From NCBI GenBank assembly GCA_016771945.1, contig QZLF01000004.1, forward strand, positions 124,001-188,000: a stretch of 64,000 nucleotides of DNA, written 5' to 3'. Source of the stretch: Candidatus Leucobacter sulfamidivorax. GTDB lineage: Bacteria; Actinomycetota; Actinomycetes; Actinomycetales; Microbacteriaceae. The position numbers and the translations under genes are program-made. Below the pieces are notes generated by a model. It had not been told where the DNA came from. It worked only from the letters and a program-made list of their open reading frames with translations, and ran no database searches. Shown piece by piece: positions 26,895 through 34,863 of the stretch. The first letter of the stretch is position 1, and each line of letters opens with the position of its first letter.

Positions 26895-27236
26895 TCACCC
26901 GAGGAGCGCGCTCACAGCCTCAGCGAGCGTGCTCGTTGTTGGCTGGTAGAAGGCCCATTTGCCGCGCTGCTCTCGGGTGACGAGTCCCGCTTCGACAAGC
27001 AGTTTCATGTGGTGAGAGACCGTCGGCTGTGACAGGCCGACCGGCTCTGTGAGATCGCAGACGCACATTTCTCCGTTTGTGCTCGCGACGATCATTGAGA
27101 GGAGCTTCACACGTGTCGGGTCGCCGAGCGCCTTGAACACCTTCGCGAGGTCTTGAGCGGTTCCGTCGTCCATCGCCTGGCCGGAGGCGCAGCATGATCC
27201 AGCGGTGGTGTCGATGGTGACAGGCAAGGAGCTCAT
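26895..27236 (-). CDS. arsR: ArsR-family arsenic-responsive repressor (second copy)
   Basis: 113 residues. It has an N-terminal GSCCASG cysteine pair and MCVCDLTEPVGLSQPTVSHH, the same sensor and recognition layout as the ArsR at 5821-6183. ATG at 27236 was chosen over the longer frame because the operator lies immediately upstream. It is divergent from the flavoprotein gene, with two operator-like dyads between them. The expected inducer is As(III), by family. Confidence 0.88.
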   Translation of the reverse strand: MSSLPVTIDTTAGSCCASGQAMDDGTAQDLAKVFKALGDPTRVKLLSMIVASTNGEMCVCDLTEPVGLSQPTVSHHMKLLVEAGLVTREQRGKWAFYQPTTSTLAEAVSALLG

Positions 27237-27254
27237 GGCCCCATTCTGCCCGAC

Positions 27255-27276
27255 GCATTGACATTTGTCGATATGA
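27255..27276 (-). promoter_or_regulatory. ArsR-type operator, second arsenic locus
   Basis: GCATTGACATTTGTCGATAT, ending GA, the same dyad pattern as 5788-5809, 18 bases upstream of the arsR start. Confidence 0.72.
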
Positions 27277-27296
27277 GCGGCATGATCGTCTTGTCT

Positions 27297-27318
27297 CATA
27301 TCGAAGGATTTCAATACG
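27297..27318 (+). promoter_or_regulatory. Second, weaker ArsR-like operator
   Basis: CATATCGA at the left and TTCAATACG at the right, placed like the paired operators of the first ars locus, 11 bases before the flavoprotein start. Confidence 0.45.
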
Positions 27319-27329
27319 TGGAGGTCGCA

Positions 27330-28655
27330 GTGAATCCTGTCGTTGTCATTGGTGCTGGTCCGCAGGGGCTGGCCGCCGCCGCCCATCTCCTCGAGCGCGG
27401 GCTCGAACCTCTCGTGCTTGAGTCCGGTGACGCCGCCGCATCCGCTGTTGCCGAGTGGGGTCATGTGCGTCTGTTCTCGCCGTGGACGGAACTCACCGAT
27501 GCGGCCTCACGTCGCCTGCTGGCACCGACCGGCTGGAGTGCGCCGGAGAGCGGATATCCGACTGGTTCGCAGTGGATCGAGCTGTACCTTGCGCCCCTCG
27601 CGGACGCGCTCGGTGATCGGGTCAGGTATGGGGCCCGTGTCGTGGGGGTCGGCCGCAAGGGTCGTGACCTTTCAGTCGACGATGGTCGAGCAGAGCAACC
27701 CTTCGTTGTTCATGTCGAGCACGCGAACGGTGCTGAGGAGCGGATCGAAGCAAGCGCGGTGATCGACGCCTCCGGAACGTGGCGCTCACCGAACCCTGCG
27801 GGAGCCGATGGGCTGCCTGCGCTCGGTGAGCGGGTCGCAGCCGACGCTGGACTGGTCGAATACCGGATGCCCTCGATCGAGGACGCGAAGAGCCTGGCAG
27901 GGAAACACGTGGTCGTGGTCGGTAACGGGCACTCTGCGGCAACGACCATTGGGATCCTCACCCGTGTCGCGAAGCGCAACCCAGATACACGCATCACCTG
28001 GGTGCTGCGGCGCGGCACCGTCGGGAACACATTTGGCGGGGGCAGTGAAGACGAGCTGCCCGAACGCGGCGCGCTGGGGCAGCGGGCAAAGCAGGCCGTC
28101 GAGGACGGAATTGTCGACCTCGTCACTGGTTTTCGCACGGAACAGATCCTGATGCGTGAAGGCCAAGCTGAGCTTGTGGCAGAGGACGGCCGTCACCTTG
28201 ACCGTGCGGCCAAGGTGTTTGTTGCAGCCGGGTTCCGGCCTGACCTGTCCTTCCTCTCCGAGATTCGACTCGACCTCGATGTGCGGTTGCAGGCCCCCTC
28301 GAAGGTCGCGCTTGAAGTCGACCCGAACCTGCATTCCTGTGGATCCGTGCGCGCTACTGGTGCGGCAGATCTTGCCCAGCCGGAGTCGGGCTTCTACATC
28401 GTGGGTGCGAAGTCGTACGGTCGCGCCCCGACGTTTCTCGCTCTCACCGGCTTCGAACAAGTGCGCAGCGTGGTGGCGGCGATCGCAGGTGACACCGCAG
28501 CGGCTGCGCGGGTTGATCTTGTTCTGCCAGATACCGGAGTGTGCGGCGGTGCCGGCCTCTTCGATGCACCTGCAGAGGAATCGGCTGGCGGGTCCTGCTG
28601 TGCGCCAGCACCGCAGCTTGTTCAGATCGGAACGGCGTCCTCGACCTGCTGCTGA
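27330..28655 (+). CDS. FAD/NAD(P)-dependent oxidoreductase of the ars locus
   Basis: 441 residues. The N-terminal Rossmann motif is VVVIGAGPQGLAAAAHL, and a second dinucleotide motif, HVVVVGNGHSAATT, lies near residue 200, as in flavin monooxygenases and ArsO-like proteins. The C-terminal 50 residues add Cys-rich stretches (VCGGAG, GGSCCAP, and STCC at the end), which could bind arsenic. The GTG at 27330 has GGAGG 7 bases upstream. It is divergent from arsR, so it should be arsenite-controlled. The precise reaction is unknown. Confidence 0.82.
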   Translation: MNPVVVIGAGPQGLAAAAHLLERGLEPLVLESGDAAASAVAEWGHVRLFSPWTELTDAASRRLLAPTGWSAPESGYPTGSQWIELYLAPLADALGDRVRYGARVVGVGRKGRDLSVDDGRAEQPFVVHVEHANGAEERIEASAVIDASGTWRSPNPAGADGLPALGERVAADAGLVEYRMPSIEDAKSLAGKHVVVVGNGHSAATTIGILTRVAKRNPDTRITWVLRRGTVGNTFGGGSEDELPERGALGQRAKQAVEDGIVDLVTGFRTEQILMREGQAELVAEDGRHLDRAAKVFVAAGFRPDLSFLSEIRLDLDVRLQAPSKVALEVDPNLHSCGSVRATGAADLAQPESGFYIVGAKSYGRAPTFLALTGFEQVRSVVAAIAGDTAAAARVDLVLPDTGVCGGAGLFDAPAEESAGGSCCAPAPQLVQIGTASSTCC

Positions 28656-28668
28656 ATCCTGAACGACC

Positions 28669-28703
28669 AAGGGGGCAGGAACCAGATCGGTTGCTGCCCC
28701 CTT
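28669..28703 (+). terminator. Terminator after the flavoprotein
   Basis: AAGGGGGCAG pairs perfectly with CTGCCCCCTT. Confidence 0.8.
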
Positions 28704-28715
28704 CATGTATGGTGA

Positions 28716-28825
28716 CGTGCTTTGGGCAGACTCTCCGGGAGATCGCGCAGCCAACCGGCAGCCATTTGGGAACGACCCGCGTTGTGGACGCAATCGAAGG
28801 GTACGGTGGGCTGGTGTTCGGTGGT
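28716..28825 (-). pseudogene. arsC remnant (N-terminal part)
   Basis: The minus strand encodes DCVHNAGRSQMAAGWLRDLP, the catalytic P-loop region of a low-molecular-weight arsenate reductase. It has lost its start codon, has a changed beta-strand (PTVPFD for the usual VLFV) and stops after about 35 residues. It lies between the flavoprotein terminator and the IS3 element. Confidence 0.75.
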
Positions 28826-28876
28826 CTTGTCTGGGTTGCACTTTCAGTCTGAGGTGAATCGGCCTGGGTTTCGTTC

Positions 28877-29110
28877 CTATCGGTTTCCTTGTCCGGCTGT
28901 TGCCGGGGAGGCTGATTCGAGATCAGCGTAGTACGCCTCCTCGATCTCGATCGGGGTGCGCATGTCGAGTTCGCCGTGGAGGCGCTGGTGGTTCCACCAC
29001 CACACCCATTCGAGCGTGGCGAGTTCGACCTGCTCGACGGTCTTCCAGGGGCCGCGTTGACGGATTAGTTCGGTCTTGTAGAGGTTGTTGACCGCCTCGG
29101 CGAGGGCGTT
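28877..29110 (-). pseudogene. IS3-alpha transposase orfB, 3' part
   Basis: Begins exactly at Asn-Ala of the GDSYD|NALAEAV motif. It continues with YKTELIRQRGPWKTVEQVEL and WWWNHQRLHGEL, the C-terminal part of the integrase domain. It is severed from the 5' part (30462-31163) by IS110 copy A. Confidence 0.9.
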
Positions 29111-29126
29111 GATGCTCCTATATTTG

Positions 29127-30197
29127 TCAACTCACGATCTCACCGGTTCTCGGGTTGACTTTGACCAGGTGGTAAAGCTCGCGGATGACATAGCGTTTCA
29201 AGCATCGGATGATGTCTCGTTTGCTTTTCCCTTCGGCGGTTCTGCGGGCGACATAGTCGATCGTGGGTTGGTGGAATCGCATTCTCACGATCACGGTCCG
29301 GTAGATCGCGGCGTTGAGTTGCCGGTGCCCACCATGATTGATGCGGTGCTTCCCACTCGTTATTCCAGAGCCAGCGGGTATCGGGCTAATGCCAGCGAGT
29401 TTCGCGAACGCCGCCTCGGACTTGATGCGCTCGGGGTTGTCTCCTGCCACGATGAGGATTTCTGCGGCAGTGTCCACGCCAATGCCGAACTCGTCGAGCA
29501 GATGGGGCGCACGCTGGAGGACGAGTTCCTCGATCATGCTCGTAAGTTCCTTGCTCTCCTCGTCGAGCAGGAGCCAGCGCTTCGCAAGCGACCGCAAGGC
29601 ATGCCGGTTCGCGTCCTCTGGAGATTCGAGACCGCGCGGTCGGAATGCCGCACAGTAACGCGCGAGCGTACGCTGTGTCTTCCGGGCGGTCTCGATGCGG
29701 AGTTGTTCTGGTGCGTGCACGAGCATGGCTTTGAGTGTCACCATCGTCGCAGCTTTCTGCTTCACTGCGGTGTCATGGGCGACTTTCAGTTGCCGAATCA
29801 TCTCGACCGCACCATCCATCGTCTTCGGGGTTGCGGTCGCGAAGCCTGCAAGCACCGCTCTCGCGGCGTTCTCCGCGTCAAGGGTGTCTGACTTGCCGTT
29901 GAGTCGGCGCAGCCGCCTGTCAGGGCGCGAGACCTCGACGACCTTATGGCCTTGCCTTCGTAGGAACGAGGTGAGGCCTGCCCCGTAGGAGCCAGTCCCC
30001 TCAATCCCGAAGGAGATGACCTTCCCGAAGCTCTCAGCCCAGGCGAGGAGCTGCTTGAACCCGGCGGTATCGGTCGCGATCGTAAGTGTCGCGAGGATCC
30101 CTCCGATCGTGTCCATCACGGCAGCGACGTGGATATGTTTATGCGTATCGACGCCGATCACGACGTGCCCTGAACGGGAGGGTGTTTCTTGGGTCAT
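29127..30197 (-). CDS. IS110-family transposase (copy A)
   Basis: 356 residues. The N-terminal DEDD RuvC-like domain shows VIGVDTHKHIH (Asp), FGIEGTGSYG (Glu) and KSDTLDAENAAR (Asp). The C-terminal Tnp_20 domain has AGISPIPAGSGITSGKHRIN, holding the presumed catalytic Ser. Such recombinases work with a bridge RNA transcribed from the non-coding end (known for IS621). Intact reading frame. Confidence 0.96.
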   Translation of the reverse strand: MTQETPSRSGHVVIGVDTHKHIHVAAVMDTIGGILATLTIATDTAGFKQLLAWAESFGKVISFGIEGTGSYGAGLTSFLRRQGHKVVEVSRPDRRLRRLNGKSDTLDAENAARAVLAGFATATPKTMDGAVEMIRQLKVAHDTAVKQKAATMVTLKAMLVHAPEQLRIETARKTQRTLARYCAAFRPRGLESPEDANRHALRSLAKRWLLLDEESKELTSMIEELVLQRAPHLLDEFGIGVDTAAEILIVAGDNPERIKSEAAFAKLAGISPIPAGSGITSGKHRINHGGHRQLNAAIYRTVIVRMRFHQPTIDYVARRTAEGKSKRDIIRCLKRYVIRELYHLVKVNPRTGEIVS

Positions 30198-30251
30198 AGC
30201 GGTGCTCTCCTCTGCCGGTTATCGTGGGGTTCACGCTGTCACCGGCGAGGG

Positions 30252-30401
30252 GACAGGACTGTCACGGGGACGCTATCGAAAGTATGCTCCAGGCTCCTAT
30301 TAGGTCACGCCTCGTCCGGTGGCAGCGCTTCTATTGCGCTGCCCGGGCGGAGGGCCGACAGATCAACGCAAAGGCACCATGCGGGCCAATCAAAACACGA
30401 G
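30252..30401 (-). ncRNA. Candidate IS110 bridge RNA core, copy A
   Basis: Same sequence as in copy B (42355-42504): candidate target loop, 8-bp hairpin and candidate donor loop upstream of the transposase. See copy B for the reading. Confidence 0.5.
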
Positions 30402-30461
30402 CCAGACCACTCCGACCGGGACTCCCCAATCCTTGCGAGATCAGGTAGAAACAGACTGACA

Positions 30462-31163
30462 GTCATACGAGTCCCCGACGGTTCCCGTCGAGGGTGTTGC
30501 GCCAAGCTCGACAACCCGGTCGGTGTAGACCATCGACATGTAGTTCGACCCGTGATCGGCGTGATGGATGAGCCCATCTAGCGGACCGTCCGCACCCCAG
30601 GCGGCCATGTCCAGCGCCTGCAACGGCAGCACTTCCGCTTTCAGCGTTGAGGCGACGTTCCAGCCCACGATCCGCCGTGAATAGACGTCGGTGACGAACG
30701 CGACGTATGCGAACCCCGCCCAGGTGGCGACATACGTGATGTCTGCGACCCAGAGGCGCCGCGGCGCGTCCGCGCGGAACTGCCGCTGGACGAGGTCCCG
30801 CGGAAGGGCCTGCGTCTTGTCCGGCCTCGTCGTGAACACCTTCTTCGACTTGCGCACCCCGCGCACTCCCGCCAGGCGCATGAGCCTCGCGGTCTGGTCG
30901 CGGCCGATCTCCCACCCCTGCCGCTTCAAGAGCGAATGCATCTTCCGTCGCCCATAGACGCTGTAGTTCTACGCATGTAGCCTGGCGACCTCGGGCACCA
31001 GCAGCTCGTCACGCAGCTGCCGGGCAGAGGCGACGCGGGTCTTCGCGGCGCGATACCCGCGGGACGTGAGGAATCCCTGCACGGCCGGGCGCAGCGTCCG
31101 GCAGATGAGCTCGACCCCGAACCGCTCTCGATACTCGTCGATGAAGCGGATTATCTCGGTCAG
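30462..31163 (-). pseudogene. IS3-alpha transposase orfB, 5' part, with internal stop
   Basis: Encodes IIRFIDEYRERFGVELICR, then a TAG nonsense codon in VARLHA-stop-NYSVYGRRKMH (about 30971), then the DDE core WVADITYVATWAGFAYVAFV and up to TVGDSYD. A single G-to-T change would explain the stop. After Asp the frame runs into IS110 and ends CQSVST. Confidence 0.88.
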
Positions 31164-31471
31164 GGCCGGTCGAGCTCCTTCGCGAAAAACACGCTCGCTG
31201 CCTTGAGGATCTCATTCGCCTTCCGAAGCTCGGCCACCTCGCGGCGCAGCCGCTTATTCTCCTCAGCAACATCGCTTGGGACACCGGGCTTCACGCCGGC
31301 ATCGACCTCACGGCGGCGATGCCACACCCGCAGCGTCTCCGCACTCATACCGAGGAGGCCGGCGACGTGTCGGACCGCGGACATCAGATTCGGGTGCTCA
31401 CCGGAGGCCTTGGCCTCGTCGAGCATCCGCAGCGCCCGATCACGCATCTCGGGAGAATACTTCTGGTTCAT
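31160..31471 (-). CDS. IS3-alpha orfA (helix-turn-helix protein)
   Basis: About 103 residues. It has an N-terminal helix-turn-helix (YSPEMRDRALRMLDEAKASG and GMSAETLRVWHRR) and a C-terminal leucine-zipper-like coiled coil (EENKRLRREVAELRKANEIL). OrfA binds the IS ends and is normally fused to orfB by -1 frameshifting. Intact, although orfB is dead. Confidence 0.9.
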   Translation of the reverse strand: MNQKYSPEMRDRALRMLDEAKASGEHPNLMSAVRHVAGLLGMSAETLRVWHRRREVDAGVKPGVPSDVAEENKRLRREVAELRKANEILKAASVFFAKELDRP

Positions 31472-31519
31472 CGTGTTCCATCCTTGCTTCAAGAACGGAA
31501 CGAAACCCAGGCCGATTCA

Positions 31520-31668
31520 GAGGCGAGGGAGTTGAGCAGTGTGCGCACGCGGCCTGCGATATCTTCGCGTATCTCAGCGAGTTCGTCGGTGGAGGCGAGG
31601 GCGGGATCGCCCACTGCCCAGTCTTCTTAGCGGACCCCGGGAATGATTGAGCACACGTCGGTCGCGAG
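31520..31668 (-). pseudogene. arsC remnant (C-terminal part)
   Basis: The minus strand reads EDWAVGDPALAST, then DELAEIREDIAGRVRTLLNS, the C-terminal third of a low-molecular-weight arsenate reductase, with an upstream in-frame stop and no catalytic part. If the IS is removed, its end is followed immediately by the N-terminal remnant at 28716-28825. This implies two tandem arsC genes, both now decayed. Confidence 0.65.
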
Positions 31669-31677
31669 GTGTCGCCG

Positions 31678-31917
31678 TTACCCGGCCGCCTCAATGAGTT
31701 CGCGCAGCGCCCGCGTCACGGGGACCTTGCCCGAGACCACGACCTGCTCGTCGATCACGAGCGCGGGGGTCTGCATGACCCCGTATGCGGCGATCTCGGC
31801 GTAGTCGGTCACCTTGGTGACGGTGGCGTCTTGCCCGAGTTCAGCGAGAGCCTCATGGGTGCGCTTCTCGAGTGTGGCGCAGTTGCGGCAGCCGGGGCCG
31901 AGAATCTTGATGTCCAT
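31678..31917 (-). CDS. Small thioredoxin-like redox protein
   Basis: 79 residues. It has the active-site motif GCRNC (residues 9-13), the cis-Pro segment MQTPALVID and a C-terminal helix. This mini-thioredoxin family commonly accompanies ArsP-type permeases, as here, 61 bases downstream of one. A role in thiol handling of arsenicals is inferred from context. Confidence 0.88.
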   Translation of the reverse strand: MDIKILGPGCRNCATLEKRTHEALAELGQDATVTKVTDYAEIAAYGVMQTPALVIDEQVVVSGKVPVTRALRELIEAAG

Positions 31918-31978
31918 GTGCGTGGCCTTTCGAGGGTGGATCTGCCAGCCAGTCGGCGCGATGGCCTTCGGGCGGCTA

Positions 31979-33046
31979 TCAGGCGATCGGGATGAGGTTG
32001 AAGATGAAGCCGATGAGGAAGATCGCGGCGAGCACGATCCCGGTGAAGAGCGCCAGCAGCGGCCACTTCATGACCCGGCGCAGCATGATGAGTGAGGGGA
32101 TGGAGAGCGCGACGAGGCTCATCATGAACGCCATCGTGGTACCGAGTGCGACACCCTTCGTGAAGAGCGCTGAGGCGAGCGGCACGACCGCTGCCGGGTT
32201 CGCATAGAGCGGGGCCCCGGCAAAGGTGGCGATGAGGAGCGAGAACGGGTTCTCGGGGCCCGCGACCTCGGCGAAAAACTCGTCGGGCACCCACCCGTGA
32301 ATCGCGGCACCGATGAGCACGCCGAGCACCAGGTAGGGGAGGATCTTTACGATTATCTGCCGGGTCTCCGCCCATGAAGCGTCCACCCTGTCACGCATGC
32401 TGGGCCTCTTCTGAGCGGTTGCGAGCTGCGTGGTGCGGCTGGTGAAGACGAAGGGCTCGATCCACTGGTCAAGTTTGAAACGCGACAGCACCAGTCCGAC
32501 CGTGATCGAGACGGTCGCACCGGCGAGGGCCCAGCCTGCGGCGATGTCCCACCCGAAGGTGCCGCCCATCAGGATGATGCCTGTCTCGCTAATGAGTGGG
32601 GAGGAGACGAGGAAGGCGAGGGTCACGGCGAGGGGAACGCCCGCGGCGACGAGGCCGATGAAGATCGGGATCGAACTGCACGAGCAGAACGGGGTGATTG
32701 CCCCGAGCGCCACCGCCAGCAGGATGCCCACGAAGAGCCCCTTGCCGGTGAGCACCCCGCGCACCCTCTCTGGTGAGATCTGCGTGTTCACGAGGCCCAC
32801 GAGGAACAGGAGCCCCACGAGCAGCAAGGTGATTTTGACGGTGTCGTAGAGAAAGAACTCGAGGGCCGCGCCGAGTGTGGATGCGAGATCTACCCGGAAG
32901 AGGTCGCCAAGCAGCCACGGCCACAGCACCTCGTTCACGGCAAACACCACGCCCCAAACTGCTGCCAGGCCCACAAGTAGTGCCCAAACCTTCAGGTCGT
33001 CTCGGGGTGACGCGGATCGCGTCGGGCGCGCACTGTCGACCGTCAT
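31979..33046 (-). CDS. ArsP-type permease (organoarsenical/metal efflux)
   Basis: 355 residues with about ten membrane segments. The motif TPFCSCSSIPIFIGL near residue 120 is the cysteine signature of the ArsP/DUF318 permease family, which exports trivalent organoarsenicals in characterised cases. ATG at 33046 was chosen because the longer frame runs through the operator. An ArsR-like operator at 33071-33092 suggests it belongs to the same regulon as the two ars loci. Confidence 0.88.
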   Translation of the reverse strand: MTVDSARPTRSASPRDDLKVWALLVGLAAVWGVVFAVNEVLWPWLLGDLFRVDLASTLGAALEFFLYDTVKITLLLVGLLFLVGLVNTQISPERVRGVLTGKGLFVGILLAVALGAITPFCSCSSIPIFIGLVAAGVPLAVTLAFLVSSPLISETGIILMGGTFGWDIAAGWALAGATVSITVGLVLSRFKLDQWIEPFVFTSRTTQLATAQKRPSMRDRVDASWAETRQIIVKILPYLVLGVLIGAAIHGWVPDEFFAEVAGPENPFSLLIATFAGAPLYANPAAVVPLASALFTKGVALGTTMAFMMSLVALSIPSLIMLRRVMKWPLLALFTGIVLAAIFLIGFIFNLIPIA

Positions 33047-33070
33047 GCGTGCCTCCCGGAGTTCGTGCTT

Positions 33071-33092
33071 GCATTGATAATATTCGATGTGA
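33071..33092 (-). promoter_or_regulatory. ArsR-like operator upstream of the permease
   Basis: GCATTGATAATATTCGATGT, ending GA, matches the arsR2 operator (27255-27276) at 17 of 22 positions, 25 bases before the permease start. Confidence 0.6.
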
Positions 33093-33193
33093 GTCGGGGC
33101 GTGTGGTGATTGAGTTCTCGTCGGGTGCTGCACGGGGCGCGGCAGTCTCACAGCGTACTGTTGAGTTACAGGCTGCGTGAGGGGTGGGAACTG

Positions 33194-33538
33194 ATGACGA
33201 CCGCGGAGGGAGTGCTGCGCGAACTGCTTGCCGAGGCGATGGGCGCGATGGAGCAGGCCTCAGGCGGCGCCTCGGTGTGCAGTTTCACGAAGTCAGGTGT
33301 GCCCGTTCCCGCACTGAAATATGCTGAGGGACGATGGGCTGCGCTGCGCGAGCTGAAGTCCCAGGGCGCCACCGAAGAAGCGTCGCTGGCATTGGGTGCC
33401 GTCTGGCAGGAGCGCCTCGCGGAACTGCAGTCACGTGGTGCGGGAAGCGATTGGCTCGCGTATACGACCGGAGGGGTTGATGCGCTTGCGGAGTTCAGGC
33501 TGCGTGTCAGTCATGAATCCGGGGATGATCGGCCCTAA
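33194..33538 (+). CDS. Hypothetical protein
   Basis: 114 residues, soluble and mainly helical, with one Cys (SVCSFTKSG) and conserved-looking GRWAALRELKSQGATEEASLAL. I do not recognise a family. It follows GGGTGGGAACTG, a weak ribosome-binding site. Divergent from the ArsP permease and overlapping by 4 bases, tail to tail, with the lipoprotein gene. Confidence 0.6.
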   Translation: MTTAEGVLRELLAEAMGAMEQASGGASVCSFTKSGVPVPALKYAEGRWAALRELKSQGATEEASLALGAVWQERLAELQSRGAGSDWLAYTTGGVDALAEFRLRVSHESGDDRP

Positions 33539-34176
33539 GGTCGTCCGGTCTGAAACTCGGCCATTTGCTCCGGGGTGAGTGTTCCACCTTGCTCGGCGGC
33601 TGCCTGAAACGCTGGCAAATGGACATCGGCTGAAGCGCGGCGAAGATTGGTGAGCACACGGAACAGCGCGGCATCATCCGTCTGAGCGAGGAGGGTGTCG
33701 TACATGGCAATGTTCGCGACTTCTCCGTCGGCCCACGCCCGGGCGGCCGTCGTCAGATCTGAGGGGGCCTGGAGCTTCCCGAGGTAAGGGTTTTCGGGAA
33801 CCTCGATGCCAAGCCGTTCCAACTGTCTGACGAGCGCGCTGCTGTGTCGATCCTCCGCAGCTCGGATCGACACATAAGGTTCGACTTCACCGAATTTCTC
33901 GATGACTGCGAGATAACTCGCGGAGGCATGGTACTCGCCGTCGGGGCCCATCAAAGCCTCCCAGGCGATCGCTGCGTCGGTGCCTGCAGGGGGAGCCTCC
34001 GGAAGGGTCACGGTTTCCGGGGAATCCCGCTCGGCGCTCTCCTCCACCGTGCTCTCGGCTGGGGCCTCCGTCGTGGCTGGCGTGTCGGCGTTCTCTGTGA
34101 CTGGTGCGACTGTCGTGCATCCAGCCAGTCCGATCATCAGGGCGGTTGTTGCGAGAAGGGCGAACTGCCTGATCAT
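33535..34176 (-). CDS. DUF2202-like ferritin-fold lipoprotein
   Basis: 213 residues. The signal peptide has a lipobox (IGLAGC, Cys at 20), followed by a Thr/Glu/Pro-rich linker (to about 65). The four-helix domain has GEYHASASYLAVIEKFG and RAAEDRHSSALVRQL, the Glu/His residues of a ferritin-like DUF2202 fold. Membrane-tethered and outside the cell, so it could bind metal. A CsoR/CstR-like dyad lies 39 bases upstream of the start. Confidence 0.8.
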   Translation of the reverse strand: MIRQFALLATTALMIGLAGCTTVAPVTENADTPATTEAPAESTVEESAERDSPETVTLPEAPPAGTDAAIAWEALMGPDGEYHASASYLAVIEKFGEVEPYVSIRAAEDRHSSALVRQLERLGIEVPENPYLGKLQAPSDLTTAARAWADGEVANIAMYDTLLAQTDDAALFRVLTNLRRASADVHLPAFQAAAEQGGTLTPEQMAEFQTGRP

Positions 34177-34214
34177 TTCGAAACCCCAAACTGTGTGATC
34201 GTAATGCGTGTCCT

Positions 34215-34232
34215 GATACTACCCGGGGTATC
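34215..34232 (-). promoter_or_regulatory. CsoR/CstR-like operator upstream of the lipoprotein
   Basis: GATACTACCCGGGGTATC: GATAC/GTATC arms around a C/G-rich centre, like the two dyads at 55008-55058 next to the CsoR-family gene. Confidence 0.5.
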
Positions 34233-34309
34233 TATGTGAGGCCAGCACAAGTTCAGTGATCGGGCAAAGTCATGCGAAGCCGGGGAGCAAAGGGAAATGG
34301 GCTCACTTG

Positions 34310-34335
34310 TGACCTGACCTACAGTTTTATTTCCA
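34310..34335. mobile_element. Solo terminal repeat of IS3-gamma type
   Basis: TGACCTGACCTACAGTTT, followed by TATTTCCA, nearly matches the terminal repeat of the IS3 element at 55733. No element body is attached, so it is a leftover of an excision or deletion. Confidence 0.65.
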
Positions 34336-34401
34336 CTCTCACCTGAACGAGCATCAGACCCGAACGTGACTGTGTGCTTGTCGTGGGGGTTTCATCTCAA
34401 T

Positions 34402-34722
34402 TCACGGTCGAGCGTTCGCGATAATTGCACCAGCTGTGACTAGCGAGATGCGCACCTGCTTTCGGTCGGCGCCGAGTGTGCGGGCGATCGCGCGTATCGA
34501 GATGCCGCCGCCGTGCAGTTTCACTGCTTCAGCGGCATCCTCGATCGTGAGTCCGTGCTGGCGGCGCACGACATTGTTCCGGGTGAGGTGCTTCGAGACT
34601 GTTGCACGGTGCACACCATACTTCTGTGCGAGATAGCCGACGCTGAGACCAGTGAGGTAATCGTCGACCAGGCGGTCTACTTCAGAGGGGGTGAGAAAGG
34701 TTTGAGGTTTCCCAATCCTCAT
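34402..34722 (-). CDS. Small helix-turn-helix DNA-binding protein
   Basis: About 106 residues with two helix-turn-helix units: LSVGYLAQKYGVHRATVSKHL and IRAIARTLGADRKQVRISL, resembling the DNA-binding tail of serine resolvases without a catalytic part. The frame is open to 34821, but the ATG at 34722 gives a compact domain. A perfect 16-bp inverted repeat lies upstream at 34864-34922. A truncated near-copy is at 63296-63577. Confidence 0.72.
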   Translation of the reverse strand: MRIGKPQTFLTPSEVDRLVDDYLTGLSVGYLAQKYGVHRATVSKHLTRNNVVRRQHGLTIEDAAEAVKLHGGGISIRAIARTLGADRKQVRISLVTAGAIIANARP

Positions 34723-34863
34723 GATGCAGGCCCCTCGAACGTCCTGAATTGGGGTGTTCTCGACCCGCTGAGACACCCGGTAGACGCCTCGTTTCCAGCG
34801 GGATATCAACGATTTCAGCATCGGGGTAGGGTTTGAAAACTCTCTACGCAGGAACCCGGAAAT

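Larger units (their letters stand above)
29111..30461 (-). mobile_element. IS110-family element, copy A (1351 bp)
   Basis: The left end TGTCAGTCTG is at 30461 and the right end TATAGGAGCATC at 29111. No terminal inverted repeats and no real target duplication, as in IS110. The left non-coding end is 264 bp and the right only 16 bp. It is inserted between the Asp and Asn codons of GDSYDNA in IS3-alpha orfB. Same length and nearly the same sequence as copies B, C and D. Confidence 0.93.
28855..31519 (-). mobile_element. IS3-family element (IS3-alpha), interrupted by IS110 copy A
   Basis: Perfect terminal repeats: TGAATCGGCCTGGGTTTCGT at 28855 and its complement ending at 31519. A 4-bp target duplication GAGG lies at 28851-28854 and 31520-31523. 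The element is 1314 bp without its own 1351-bp IS110 insertion. Its orfB is split and also has a nonsense codon, so it is dead. Confidence 0.9.
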
